From: Variovorax boronicumulans
Lineage (GTDB): Bacteria; Pseudomonadota; Gammaproteobacteria; Burkholderiales; Burkholderiaceae_C
Length of the DNA stretch: 64,000 bases
Assembly (NCBI RefSeq): GCF_030812215.1
Contig: NZ_JAUSSG010000016.1
Span: 1 to 64,000, forward strand
Direction of reading: 5' to 3'
Shown piece after piece: positions 54,288 to 62,562 of the stretch. The position numbers and the translations under genes are program-made. The notes under the pieces are model-generated. The model searched no databases and was not told where the DNA came from. It saw only the letters and a program-made list of their open reading frames with translations. The first letter of the stretch is position 1. Each line of letters starts with the position of its first letter.

Positions 54288-56087
54288 TCAGCCCGCGAGG
54301 GCTGTGGCCGGGTCGTCGGACTCCAGGATGCCCTTGGCCCACGCTTCGAGCTTGCTGGTGTCGGCGCGCAGCACTTCCTGCTTGACGGCGAGGATGCGCG
54401 ACGGGTGCATCGAGAAGCTGCGCAGGCCCAGGCCGAGCAGCAGGCGGGTGAAGGCCACGTCGCCCGCCATTTCGCCGCACACGGCCACGCCCTTGCCCTG
54501 GCGGCGGCACTCGGCGATGGTGTCGGCCACCAGCTTCAGCACCGCGGGATGCGCGGGATCGTAGAGGTGCGCGACCGACTCGTCGGCGCGGTCGATGGCC
54601 AGCGTGTACTGGATCAGGTCGTTGGTGCCGATCGACAGGAAATCGAAGTGCTTGAGAAAGGTCTTGAGCGTGAGCGCGGCAGCCGGGATCTCGATCATCG
54701 CGCCGAGCTTCACGGCGCCATGCACGGCGCCGCGGTTGTCCAGCTCGGTGCGCGCAAAGTCGATCAGCGAGAGCGTCTGGCGGATCTCGCTCGCATGCGC
54801 GAGCATGGGGATCAGCAGATGGATCTCGCCGTGCGCCGCGGCACGCAGGATGGCGCGCAACTGCGTGAGGAACATCGCCGGATCGGCCAGGCTCCAGCGA
54901 ATGGCGCGCAGGCCGAGCGCGGGGTTCAGATGCTCCTGCTTGCTGCCCGATTTATTCTCCAGCTGCTTGTCGGCGCCCACGTCGATGGTGCGGATCGTGA
55001 CCGGCATGCCCTGCATGCCCTCGACCGCGCGCTTGTAGGCCTGGTACTGCTCTTCCTCGTCGGGCAAGCGCGTCTGGCGCGCCGACGACTCGCGGCCCAT
55101 GAAGAGGAATTCGCTGCGGAACAGGCCCACGCCCACCGCGCCCGCCTTGACGGCGCCCACGGTGTCCTCGGGCATCTCGATGTTCGCGAGCAGTTCGACG
55201 CGCTGGCCGTCGAGCGTGACCGCTGGCTTGTGACGCAGCCGCGCGAGCCGGCCGCGTTCGAGGTCGCCCTGGCGCTGCTTGAAGCCGTACTCGGCCAGGA
55301 TGATCGGCGAGGGGTCGATGATCATCACGCCGGCGTCGCCGTCGATGATGACCCAGTCGTCCTGGCGCACCAGCTGGCTCGCCGTGCGCGCGCCCACGAT
55401 GGCCGGGATGTCCATGCTGCGCGCGACGATCGCGGTGTGCGAGGTGCGCCCGCCCACGTCGGTCACGAAGCCGGCGAACACGCTCTTCTTGAACTGGAGC
55501 ATGTCGGCCGGCGAGAGGTCGTGCGCGATCAGCACCAGCGGCACGTCGATGCCGTCGCCCGCCGTGGGGTCGTCGTCATCGTCGTGGGTGGCGGCGCGCT
55601 TGCGGCGCGGCGGACTGGGCGCAAGCACCGCGGCCGTGCCCTTCATTCGGTGCAGGAGGCGCTCGACCACCTGCTCGAGGTCGGCCTTGCGCTCGCGCAG
55701 GTACTCGTCCTCCATCTCGTCGAACTGGCGCGCGATGATCTCCAGCTGCGTGGTCAGCGCCCATTCGGCGTTGTAGAGCCGGTCGGTGATCCAGTGCTTG
55801 ACGCCGCCGGTGAGGGCCTCGTCCTGCAGCAGCATCTGGTGCACCTCGAGCAGCGCAGCGAGCTCGTGCGGTGCGTCGTTCGGGCCCATCTGCGCGACGC
55901 TGGTCTGCAGCTTGGCGAGCTCGTCGGCGACGGCATTGCGCGCAGTGCGCACGCGGTCGATCTCGGTCTCGATTTCCTCGGGCTTGATGAAGTAGTGGGC
56001 GACGTCGATGCGGCTCGACACCACCAGCACCGCACGGCCGATGGCAATGCCACGGGCGACAGGGAGGCCGTGGACTGCGAAGGTCAT
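54288..56087 (-). CDS. ptsI: PTS enzyme I (phosphoenolpyruvate-protein phosphotransferase)
   Basis: EI takes phosphate from phosphoenolpyruvate and gives it to HPr. The 599-residue protein has the swivelling phospho-His domain 'DVGGRTSHTAIVARSMDIPA' with H217, and the PEP-binding barrel 'GVGLFRSEFLFMGRES', 'IGTNDLIQYTLAIDRADE' and 'GVAVCGEMAGD' with the catalytic Cys region. A Lys/Arg/Asp-rich insertion lies near 160-180. It follows ptsH by 10 bp. No sugar-specific EIIB or EIIC gene is present, so this is a regulatory PTS as usual in Burkholderiales. Confidence 0.97.
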   Translation of the reverse strand: MTFAVHGLPVARGIAIGRAVLVVSSRIDVAHYFIKPEEIETEIDRVRTARNAVADELAKLQTSVAQMGPNDAPHELAALLEVHQMLLQDEALTGGVKHWITDRLYNAEWALTTQLEIIARQFDEMEDEYLRERKADLEQVVERLLHRMKGTAAVLAPSPPRRKRAATHDDDDDPTAGDGIDVPLVLIAHDLSPADMLQFKKSVFAGFVTDVGGRTSHTAIVARSMDIPAIVGARTASQLVRQDDWVIIDGDAGVMIIDPSPIILAEYGFKQRQGDLERGRLARLRHKPAVTLDGQRVELLANIEMPEDTVGAVKAGAVGVGLFRSEFLFMGRESSARQTRLPDEEEQYQAYKRAVEGMQGMPVTIRTIDVGADKQLENKSGSKQEHLNPALGLRAIRWSLADPAMFLTQLRAILRAAAHGEIHLLIPMLAHASEIRQTLSLIDFARTELDNRGAVHGAVKLGAMIEIPAAALTLKTFLKHFDFLSIGTNDLIQYTLAIDRADESVAHLYDPAHPAVLKLVADTIAECRRQGKGVAVCGEMAGDVAFTRLLLGLGLRSFSMHPSRILAVKQEVLRADTSKLEAWAKGILESDDPATALAG

Positions 56088-56097
56088 GGCGCTGCCC

Positions 56098-56367
56098 TTA
56101 TTCGCCTTCGCCGAACTTGTCGTCCATCAATTGGACGATGGCGTTCATCGCTTCTTCTTCCTGCTGGCCGTTGGTCTCGAGCTCGACAGTGGAGCCCAGG
56201 CCGGCGGCCAGCATCATGACGCCCATGATGCTCTTGGCATTGATGCGGCGGTCGCCGCGCGAGAGCCACACCTCGCAGGGATAGCTGCCTGCGAGCTTGG
56301 TCAGCTTGGCCGATGCGCGTGCGTGCAGGCCCAGCTTATTGCTGATGGTCACGGATTTCTTGATCAC
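56098..56367 (-). CDS. ptsH: PTS phosphocarrier HPr
   Basis: HPr relays phosphate from EI to EIIA. It has 89 residues. The active His15 lies in 'NKLGLHARASAKL', and the regulatory Ser46 in 'INAKSIMGVMMLAA'. Both sites are intact, so control by an HPr kinase/phosphatase encoded elsewhere is possible. The start overlaps the end of the EIIA gene by 32 bp. Confidence 0.97.
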   Translation of the reverse strand: MIKKSVTISNKLGLHARASAKLTKLAGSYPCEVWLSRGDRRINAKSIMGVMMLAAGLGSTVELETNGQQEEEAMNAIVQLMDDKFGEGE

Positions 56368-56791
56368 TGTGCTTTCTTTTTGCCTGGTTCTGGGGAGCCG
56401 CTACCGCCACCTGCATGACGCCCGCGGTGCCGCCCGCGATGGCGCGCTGCACGAGCGTGTCGAGCGGTTCGTGGCGGTAGGTCACGGCGCGCAGCAGCAT
56501 CGGCAGATTGACGCCGGCCACCAGCCGGGAGCGGACGCCGTCCACCAGCTTCTGCGCCACGTTGCAAGGCGTGGCGCCGAACACATCGGCCAGCACCAGC
56601 ACCTGCGAACGCGGGGCGTGCAGTTGCTGCGCGAGCGTGATGCGGGCGGCGGCCAGCGTTTCCTCGGGCGACACATTGGGCAGCACGTCGAGTGCGACGA
56701 CGGCCTGCTCGCAGTCGGGAAACACATGCAGCGCGCACTGCCGCAGCGCCTGCGCGAACGGTGAGTGGGCAATGATGAGGATGCTGTTCAT
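56336..56791 (-). CDS. PTS EIIA component, mannose/fructose family, regulatory type
   Basis: The 151-residue protein begins MNSILIIAHSPFAQALRQC, with the phospho-accepting His9 of the EIIA-Man fold. 'VLVLADVFGATPCNVAQKLV' and 'LVAGVNLPMLLRAVTYRHEP' are conserved. It is a lone EIIA domain without the EIIB half. In beta- and alphaproteobacteria this protein heads a regulatory cascade EIIA-HPr-EI. The gene leads the leftward operon, with 167 bp of non-coding DNA upstream. Confidence 0.92.
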   Translation of the reverse strand: MNSILIIAHSPFAQALRQCALHVFPDCEQAVVALDVLPNVSPEETLAAARITLAQQLHAPRSQVLVLADVFGATPCNVAQKLVDGVRSRLVAGVNLPMLLRAVTYRHEPLDTLVQRAIAGGTAGVMQVAVAAPQNQAKRKHSDQEIRDHQQ

Positions 56792-56958
56792 GCGGCTCGG
56801 AGGACGACGCGTCGATTATGCGGGGACGCCCAGTGGAAGTAGAGATACGACACAACGCGGCAGCCCCGGAAATGGGACAACGCAGCACGAAACTGCCGCC
56901 ACCTTCGCAGCTATAGGAACCATAGCAAGCAACGACGATGTGGCCGAGGGTACGCCGC

Positions 56959-57498
56959 TCATGGAAGGCGCAGGCCCTCGAAGAAGGTCTTCGACGCCTC
57001 GGGCGCGGACGGCTTGCCGAGCACGGTCGCCTGGTAAAGCGCCACGGTGCCGTTTTTCTGCGATTGGGCGAACCAGAGCACCTGAACGGGCGAGGCGCCC
57101 GGCTGGACCCCTTGCGCATCGAGCCGCGCTGGCGCGGGCACTGCGGTCGCGCGCTGCAGGGCCGCCGGGGCTTCCGCCACCTTCGCATTGCCCAGCTGGC
57201 CGCGCGTGGCCGCGCGCCAGGCGTTGAGCCAGGCCTCGGCCTGTTCCGGGCTGGCGGCGGAAGCATGGGCAATGGCGAAAGTCGCGCCACCGGTCTCGCA
57301 GCCGGCCATGTCGACCTGCACGGATTCGGCGCCCAGCGGCAACGCGCGGTTCGCGCGATCGGGCTTGCAGGGCAGGAGCGCGACAAGGCCCGCATCGGCG
57401 ATATGCACCTCGCGCCAGTTGAAGGTGGGGCTGCAGGCGACAAGAAAGGCGGCTGTGGCTGTCAGCGCAAACCAGGGGCGAGGGGCGAACGACGGCAT
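56959..57498 (-). CDS. Predicted lipoprotein of unknown function
   Basis: The ATG at 57498 (MPSFAPRPWFALTATAAF) gives 179 residues with the lipobox LVAC. The mature part shows 'VALLPCKPDRANRALPLG' and 'VDMAGCETGGATFAIAHASA', a pattern shared with small conserved hypothetical proteins of Comamonadaceae. Two more Cys residues could form a disulfide. It lies between the PTS genes and the divergent TlpA-like gene. No clear ribosome binding site is seen, and an upstream start at 57531 is possible. Confidence 0.75.
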   Translation of the reverse strand: MPSFAPRPWFALTATAAFLVACSPTFNWREVHIADAGLVALLPCKPDRANRALPLGAESVQVDMAGCETGGATFAIAHASAASPEQAEAWLNAWRAATRGQLGNAKVAEAPAALQRATAVPAPARLDAQGVQPGASPVQVLWFAQSQKNGTVALYQATVLGKPSAPEASKTFFEGLRLP

Positions 57499-57588
57499 GG
57501 GGGAGCGATTATCGAGCCGGCCCGGGCACACGCCAGCACGATCCCGCGGGCGGAACTAAAATCGCGCCGCCCTTCTCTCTCCGCTGCC

Positions 57589-58086
57589 ATGAAAAAATAC
57601 ATCGCTGCCGCCGCCGTCGCTCTTGCATTGGCCGTTGGCGTGGGCGTGTACCTCGGCTCCGGCAACACGGCGGCTCCGGCCTCCACCTTCGTGCTGCTGG
57701 ACGGCAGCCAGAAGACCACCGCCGACCTGAAGGGCAAGGTCACCCTGGTCAACTTCTGGGCCACGAGCTGCGTGACCTGCGTCGGCGAGATGCCCAAGGT
57801 CATCGCGACCTACGACAAGTACAAGTCCAGGGGCTACGACACGCTGGCGGTGGCCATGAGCTACGACCCGCCGAGCTACGTCGTCAACTTCGCCGAAACC
57901 CGCAAGCTGCCGTTCAAGGTGGCGATCGACAACACCGGCAGCGTGGCGCAAGCCTGGGGCGACGTGAAGCTCACGCCAACCACCTACCTGGTCAACAAGC
58001 AGGGCGAAATCGTGAAGCGCTACGTCGGGGAGCCGGACTTCGCCGAGCTGCACAAGCTCATCGAGAAGCTGCTCGCCGAGGCTTGA
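57589..58086 (+). CDS. TlpA/ResA-like thiol-disulfide protein
   Basis: The ATG at 57589 gives 165 residues. An N-terminal hydrophobic anchor (MKKYIAAAAVALALAVGVGV) places it in the periplasm. The thioredoxin-like fold has 'LKGKVTLVNFWATSCVTCVG' with the active pair C61 and C64, and the cis-Pro loop 'LTPTTYLVNKQGEI'. Such proteins reduce disulfides, often for cytochrome c maturation, which agrees with the cytochrome genes next to it. A strong hairpin terminator follows. Confidence 0.93.
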   Translation: MKKYIAAAAVALALAVGVGVYLGSGNTAAPASTFVLLDGSQKTTADLKGKVTLVNFWATSCVTCVGEMPKVIATYDKYKSRGYDTLAVAMSYDPPSYVVNFAETRKLPFKVAIDNTGSVAQAWGDVKLTPTTYLVNKQGEIVKRYVGEPDFAELHKLIEKLLAEA

Positions 58087-58105
58087 AGCTTCTTCACCCC
58101 AATAA

Positions 58106-58138
58106 AAAAGGCGCTACCCGGTAGCGCCTTTTGTTTTT
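58106..58138. terminator. Bidirectional rho-independent terminator
   Basis: GGCGCTACC and GGTAGCGCC form a near-perfect hairpin. It is preceded by AAAAAA and followed by TTTTGTTTTTT, so it works for both strands. It lies between the convergent TlpA-like and cytochrome c' genes. Confidence 0.93.
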
Positions 58139-58149
58139 TGCAGCCGCTC

Positions 58150-58596
58150 TTACTGGTTGCGGAAGCTGTCGTGGCAAGCCTTGCAGCTTGCGCCGGTCGG
58201 GCCGAACTGGGCCTTCAGCGAGTCGATGTTGCCGGCCTTGGCGGCAACCACCAGCTTGCCGGTTTCCTCGATCAGCTTCTGCTGGCGTTCCTTGAACTTG
58301 GCGTCTTCCTTCCAGACTTCGGGCTTGGCCTTGCCGCCCTCGGTGCCGGCGCCGAAGCCCGCCCAGGGCAGCTTCGCCATGTCGGCCACGACTTCGGCGT
58401 TGGCTGCGGCAGCCGCTGCATCGTAGGGAACGCGGCCGTTGGCCATGGCACCGAGGCGGCCGAAATGCTGGCTCATCACGAACAGCGCACTCTGGCGGTA
58501 CTTGATGGCGTCCTCGGGCTTGGCGAACTGGGCCGCGGCAGGCAGGGACATCGCAGCGCAGACGGCTGCAAGGGCGAACGAGGCAAGTCGGGTCAT
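58150..58596 (-). CDS. Cytochrome c' (class II cytochrome c)
   Basis: The ATG at 58596 has AAGGA upstream and gives 148 residues with a signal peptide ending PAAAQF. The four-helix bundle shows 'DAIKYRQSALFVMSQHFGRL' at the start. The heme site CKACH lies at 138-142, near the C-terminus, as in the class. Cytochrome c' binds NO and may protect against it or carry electrons. It is divergent from a cytochrome b561 gene, a common pair in betaproteobacteria. Confidence 0.95.
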   Translation of the reverse strand: MTRLASFALAAVCAAMSLPAAAQFAKPEDAIKYRQSALFVMSQHFGRLGAMANGRVPYDAAAAAANAEVVADMAKLPWAGFGAGTEGGKAKPEVWKEDAKFKERQQKLIEETGKLVVAAKAGNIDSLKAQFGPTGASCKACHDSFRNQ

Positions 58597-58757
58597 CGTG
58601 GGTCCTTGTGTGGATGGGCAACGCAGCAGAACGCGGCGCTGCGGCCGAGTGTAGGGGCAGGCCATGTCGGGCGCATAGCAACAACCCGAAGCAGCCCTGC
58701 GCCCGGACTTTGCTAATCTGCGCCTTCCGCAGCCTCGCGCATCCGCGCCCCCCATCG

Positions 58758-59468
58758 ATGACCGACACCTCCGTGGCCGCCCTCCAGGCGACCGCCAGCA
58801 CCGCGACCTCCACGCGAGTCTGGGACCTGCCGACGCGTCTTTTCCACTGGGCGCTGGCCGTCGCCGTGATCGGCCTGATCGGAACCGGCCTCAGCGGCAT
58901 CATGGAATGGCACTTCCGCCTCGGGTACACGGTGCTCGCGCTGCTGCTGTTCCGGCTGCTCTGGGGCTTCGTGGGTGGGCGCTGGTCGCGCTTCGCGGCG
59001 TTCATCTATGCGCCGGGGTCGGTCATCAACTACCTGCGCGGGCGGGCACATCCGGACCACCTGATCGGGCACACGCCGCTGGGGGCGCTTTCAGTGTTCG
59101 CGGTGCTGGCGATCCTAGCGTTCCAGGTCGCCACCGGGCTGATGGCCGATGACGAGATCTCCGCCTCCGGGCCGCTCACCCGCTTCGTCTCGGGTGCGGT
59201 GGTGAGCTTCGCCACCGGCTGGCACAAGGCGCAGGGCAAGTGGATCGTGATCACGCTCGTCAGCCTGCATGTGCTGGCCGTGCTGTTCTATGTGCTGGTC
59301 AGGCGGCATCGCCTTGTGCGGCCGATGGTGTCAGGCGACAAGCTCGTATCGGGCACGAGCGGCGAGGTCGCGGAGAGCCGCGACGATGCGGCTTCGCGCG
59401 GGCTGGCCCTGGTGCTGTTCGCGCTGTGCGCGGGCGTGGCGTACTGGGTGGCGTCGCTGCGCGTATGA
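58758..59468 (+). CDS. Cytochrome b561-type membrane protein
   Basis: The ATG at 58758 gives 236 residues. 'TRVWDLPTRLFHWALAVAVI' contains the first heme-ligand His and the usual 'VWD.P.R.fHW' signature. 'IGHTPLGALSVFAVLAILAF' and 'WIVITLVSLHVLAVLFYVLV' hold further His ligands. Four core transmembrane helices plus a C-terminal one are visible. It would exchange electrons between quinol and the periplasmic cytochrome c' encoded divergently. The stop codon overlaps the next gene (ATGA). Confidence 0.94.
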   Translation: MTDTSVAALQATASTATSTRVWDLPTRLFHWALAVAVIGLIGTGLSGIMEWHFRLGYTVLALLLFRLLWGFVGGRWSRFAAFIYAPGSVINYLRGRAHPDHLIGHTPLGALSVFAVLAILAFQVATGLMADDEISASGPLTRFVSGAVVSFATGWHKAQGKWIVITLVSLHVLAVLFYVLVRRHRLVRPMVSGDKLVSGTSGEVAESRDDAASRGLALVLFALCAGVAYWVASLRV

Positions 59469-60052
59469 GTTCTTCGGTTTCGCGCCCCCTGCCGCTGGCG
59501 GACACGCCGGTCGTCATACTGCTCACGCCCGATGAAGCTCACGAGATCGACGCCGCGCGCGCGATCTTCCGCGACTATGCCGCCTCGCTGAACATCGACC
59601 TGGATTTCCAGGATTTCGACAGCGAACTGGCCGACCTGCCGGGCGAATACGCCGAACCGCGCGGCATGCTGCTGCTGGCACTCGTGGATCCGGCGAACAT
59701 CAAGGAAGAAACCGGCCGGCTGGCTCCGATGCTGCGGCGCGCCGACGGCTCGCTCGCGCACGTGGCGGGCTGCTGCGCCCTGCGCCCGCTCGACAGCGCG
59801 GACTACGCGAATGCAGCGGAAATGAAGCGGCTTTTCGTGCGCCCCGGCTTCCGGGGCCTCGGCCTCGGCCGGCAACTCGCCGAGGCGATCCTCGACGCGG
59901 CACGCGCCGCCGGCTACGGCTGCGTGCTGCTCGATACGCTCGACGACATGGAATCGGCGCGGGCACTCTACGAAGACCTGGGCTTCGAGGAAGTGCCGCC
60001 CTACTATCACAACCCCATCGCGGGGGCTCACTACCTCAAGGCAGATCTCTGA
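59465..60052 (+). CDS. GNAT-family N-acetyltransferase
   Basis: The ATG at 59465 overlaps the b561 stop codon and gives 195 residues. The GNAT core has 'EMKRLFVRPGFRGLGLGRQL' (acetyl-CoA pyrophosphate loop R-G-x-G-L-G) and 'GCVLLDTLDDMESARALYED' with 'LGFEEVPPYYHNP'. The substrate is not known; amino acids or small amines are typical for the group. The coupling to b561 may be accidental. Confidence 0.92.
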   Translation: MSSSVSRPLPLADTPVVILLTPDEAHEIDAARAIFRDYAASLNIDLDFQDFDSELADLPGEYAEPRGMLLLALVDPANIKEETGRLAPMLRRADGSLAHVAGCCALRPLDSADYANAAEMKRLFVRPGFRGLGLGRQLAEAILDAARAAGYGCVLLDTLDDMESARALYEDLGFEEVPPYYHNPIAGAHYLKADL

Positions 60053-60064
60053 ACGAAGGGTCGC

Positions 60065-60571
60065 TCAGCCGCGGGCTTGCGCCAGCAGCGTGTCCGCGTC
60101 GCTGACTTCGAACTTGCCGGGTGCCTCGACATTGAGCGTCGCGACCTTGCCGTCCTTCACGAGCATCGAATAGCGGTTGCTGCGCAGGCCCATGCCACGC
60201 CCCGTCAGATCGAGCGTGAGGCCGGTGGCCTTGGCGAAATCGGCGCTGCCGTCGGCCAGCATGCGCACCTTGGCGCCGGTCTTCTGGTCGCGCGCCCAGG
60301 CGCCCATCACGAAGGCATCGTTCACGCTCACGCACCAGATCTCGTCCACGCCGGCGGCCTTGAAGTCGTCGAAGTGCTGCACATAGCCCGGCACATGCTT
60401 GGCCGAACAGGTGGGCGTGAAGGCGCCCGGCAGTGCGAACAGCGCAATGGTCTTGCCAGCCGAAGCCTTGGCCACGTCCACGGCGTTCGGGCCGATGCTG
60501 CAGCCTTCGCCCTCGACTTCGGAATATTCCTGCAGGGTTGCCGAAGGAAGGGTGTCACCGACTTTGATCAT
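60065..60571 (-). CDS. Peroxiredoxin, Prx5 subfamily
   Basis: The ATG at 60571 has AGGAGC upstream and gives 168 residues. The active site 'LFALPGAFTPTCSAKHVPGY' has the PxxxTxxC pattern, with peroxidatic C55. 'IWCVSVNDAFVMGAWARDQK' and 'MGLRSNRYSMLVKDGKVATL' are Prx5 signatures. It removes hydrogen peroxide or alkyl hydroperoxides with a thiol partner such as glutaredoxin or glutathione. It follows the S10 operon on the same strand directly after the rpsQ terminator. Confidence 0.95.
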   Translation of the reverse strand: MIKVGDTLPSATLQEYSEVEGEGCSIGPNAVDVAKASAGKTIALFALPGAFTPTCSAKHVPGYVQHFDDFKAAGVDEIWCVSVNDAFVMGAWARDQKTGAKVRMLADGSADFAKATGLTLDLTGRGMGLRSNRYSMLVKDGKVATLNVEAPGKFEVSDADTLLAQARG

Positions 60572-60582
60572 TGAATGCTCCT

Positions 60583-60617
60583 GAAAAAGAAAAACGGCCC
60601 ACATTGTGGGCCGTTTC
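60583..60617 (-). terminator. Rho-independent terminator after rpsQ
   Basis: On the minus strand ACGGCCCAC and GTGGGCCGT pair around AAT and are followed by TTTTTCTTTTT. It lies 25 bp beyond the rpsQ stop codon, and its T-tract runs right up to the ribosome binding site of the peroxiredoxin gene. It ends the S10 operon; readthrough would feed the peroxiredoxin. Confidence 0.92.
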
Positions 60618-60641
60618 CGGTTGAGTCGTTGGACTCGAAGA

Positions 60642-60911
60642 TCAGACCAGCACGGCCTTCTCGACCAAGCGGGTCACGACCCAGTTCTTGGTCTTCGAGA
60701 TCGGACGGCTTTCCGTGATCTCGATGGTGTCGCCCAGCTTGTACTCGCCCTTTTCGTCATGGGCGTGGTACTTGCTCGTCTTGGCCACGATCTTGCCGTA
60801 GAGCTCGTGCTTCACACGGCGCTCGACCAGCACGGTCACGGTCTTGGCACGCTTGTCGCTGACCACCTTGCCGATCAAGGTGCGCTTGAGGGATTTTTTA
60901 GCTTCCGTCAT
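60642..60911 (-). CDS. rpsQ: 30S ribosomal protein S17
   Basis: The ATG at 60911 has AAGGAG at correct spacing and gives 89 residues; the in-frame GTG at 60917 overlaps that site and is rejected. 'LIGKVVSDKRAKTVTVLVER', 'KYHAHDEKGEYKLGDTIEI' and 'ESRPISKTKNWVVTRLVEKA' are typical S17. It binds 16S rRNA early in assembly. It is the last S10 operon gene here, 9 bp after rpmC. Confidence 0.98.
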   Translation of the reverse strand: MTEAKKSLKRTLIGKVVSDKRAKTVTVLVERRVKHELYGKIVAKTSKYHAHDEKGEYKLGDTIEITESRPISKTKNWVVTRLVEKAVLV

Positions 60912-60920
60912 GTTCACTCC

Positions 60921-61172
60921 TTACTTGGCGGCTTGGGTTTCTTGCTGCTTCTGCGCAAGAATGGTCTTGGCGCGCGCGATGTCGCGGCGCGTCACGCGCA
61001 GCGTCGAGGTGTTCGACAACTGTTGCGTGGCTTTCTGCATGCGCAGACCGAAATGGGCCTTCTGCAGGTCCTTGATTTCGGCTTCGAGGCCTGCGACGTC
61101 CTTCGTGCGAAGGGCTGCAGCCTTGGTGACCTTGGCCGGAGCCGCGGTTTCTTTTTTCTTACGTGTTGCCAT
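60921..61172 (-). CDS. rpmC: 50S ribosomal protein L29, with N-terminal extension
   Basis: The ATG at 61172 gives 83 residues, longer than the 63 of E. coli. The first ~22 residues are Lys/Ala-rich and extra. The L29 core is 'EIKDLQKAHFGLRMQKATQQ' and 'VTRRDIARAKTILAQKQQE'. It sits near the peptide exit tunnel. It lies 13 bp after rplP. Confidence 0.97.
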   Translation of the reverse strand: MATRKKKETAAPAKVTKAAALRTKDVAGLEAEIKDLQKAHFGLRMQKATQQLSNTSTLRVTRRDIARAKTILAQKQQETQAAK

Positions 61173-61185
61173 GGATGTTCTCCTC

Positions 61186-61602
61186 TCAGGCGCCGAGCTG
61201 GCGAGCGACGAACGTCGTGCGCAGCGGAAGCTTGGCGGCGGCCAGACGGAACGCTTCGCGGGCGAGTTCTTCGGGCACGCCGACGATCTCGAACACGATC
61301 TTGCCAGGCTGGATTTCAGCGACGTAGTACTCGGGGTTGCCCTTACCGTTACCCATCCGCACTTCGGCGGGCTTGGTCGAGATCGGCTTGTCCGGGAACA
61401 CGCGGATCCAGATACGGCCACCGCGCTTCACGTGACGCGAGATCGCGCGACGAGCGGCTTCGATCTGGCGCGCCGTGAGGCGGCCGCGGTCGGTGCATTT
61501 GAGACCGAAGTCACCGAACGCAACCGAGTTACCCGTGGTTGCGATGCCGGTGTTGCGGCCCTTTTGTTCCTTGCGGAACTTTCTGCGTGCAGGTTGCAGC
61601 AT
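61186..61602 (-). CDS. rplP: 50S ribosomal protein L16
   Basis: The 138-residue protein begins MLQPARRKFRKEQKGRNTGI, as usual. 'AFGDFGLKCTDRGRLTARQI', 'RGGRIWIRVFPDKPISTKPA' and 'MGNGKGNPEYYVAEIQPGKI' are all conserved. It organises the A-site region of 23S rRNA. The order rpsC-rplP-rpmC is that of the S10 operon. Confidence 0.98.
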   Translation of the reverse strand: MLQPARRKFRKEQKGRNTGIATTGNSVAFGDFGLKCTDRGRLTARQIEAARRAISRHVKRGGRIWIRVFPDKPISTKPAEVRMGNGKGNPEYYVAEIQPGKIVFEIVGVPEELAREAFRLAAAKLPLRTTFVARQLGA

Positions 61603-61630
61603 TTTTGTTACTCCGTAGTTCTAAGACCAA

Positions 61631-62545
61631 TTACTCGGTCTTGGCACCGTCAGCTGCTGCAGCTGGCGCGGCTTTGCGGACGCGCTTAACGGCGGGTTTC
61701 GAGTCTGCACCGGCACCGCCGGTTGCTTCGGCGGGCTTGTCGCTGCCATCGGCCGGAGCGGTGTTGCCACCGATCGGGCCGCGGGCGCCGGCACGGGGGC
61801 CGGGACCACGACGATCCGAACCCGGACGGTCGCCACCCGGGCGGCCATCGCGGCGCGGACCACGCGGACGACGTTCTTCTTCAGGACGCGGCGTTTCGAC
61901 GGCCGGCAGGTCGTTACGACCCAGCGTGTCACCCTTGTAGACCCAGACCTTGACGCCGATGACGCCGTAGGTGGTCTTGGCTTCCGAGGTGCCGTAGTCG
62001 ATGTCGGCGCGCAGGGTGTGAAGCGGCACGCGGCCTTCGCGGTACCACTCGGTACGCGCGATTTCGATGCCGTTCAGGCGGCCAGCCGACATGATCTTGA
62101 TGCCCAGGGCACCCAGACGCATGGCGTTCTGCATGGCACGCTTCATGGCTCGGCGGAACATGATCCGCTTTTCGAGCTGCTGCGTGATGCTGTCGGCGAT
62201 CAGTTGGGCATCGATTTCGGGCTTGCGCACTTCTTCGATGTTCACTGCCACCGGCACGCCGAGCTGCTTGCCCAGTTCGCGCTTGAGGTTCTCGATGTCT
62301 TCGCCCTTCTTGCCGATCACGACGCCCGGACGTGCCGAGTAGATCGTGATGCGTGCGTTCTTGGCGGGACGCTCGATCATGACGCGCGAGACCGAAGCGT
62401 TCTTCAGCTTCTTCTTCAGGTATTCGCGAACCTTGATGTCTTCGGCCAGCATGCCCGCGAAATCGCGGTCGCTTGCGTACCAGCGGCTGGACCAGTTACG
62501 GGTGACCGCAAGGCGGAACCCGGTTGGGTGGATTTTCTGTCCCAT
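61631..62545 (-). CDS. rpsC: 30S ribosomal protein S3, with long low-complexity C-terminus
   Basis: The ATG at 62545 (MGQKIHPTGFRLAVTRNWSS) gives 304 residues, against 233 in E. coli. The KH domain has 'ARPGVVIGKKGEDIENLKRE'. The C-terminal domain has 'SAGRLNGIEIARTEWYREGR' and 'VIGVKVWVYKGDTL'. From about residue 225 the chain is Arg/Gly/Pro-rich and then Ala/Lys-rich, a tail known in Burkholderiales. S3 lines the mRNA entry of the ribosome. Confidence 0.98.
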   Translation of the reverse strand: MGQKIHPTGFRLAVTRNWSSRWYASDRDFAGMLAEDIKVREYLKKKLKNASVSRVMIERPAKNARITIYSARPGVVIGKKGEDIENLKRELGKQLGVPVAVNIEEVRKPEIDAQLIADSITQQLEKRIMFRRAMKRAMQNAMRLGALGIKIMSAGRLNGIEIARTEWYREGRVPLHTLRADIDYGTSEAKTTYGVIGVKVWVYKGDTLGRNDLPAVETPRPEEERRPRGPRRDGRPGGDRPGSDRRGPGPRAGARGPIGGNTAPADGSDKPAEATGGAGADSKPAVKRVRKAAPAAAADGAKTE

Positions 62546-62562
62546 ATTTCTTCCAGGCCTTC

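Noticed and set aside
56910..56926. Palindrome GCTAT-N7-ATAGC in the 167-bp gap between the lipoprotein and EIIA genes
   Set aside because: The arms are only 5 bp and no T-tract follows. It is too weak to call as operator or terminator. Nothing else distinct was seen in that gap.
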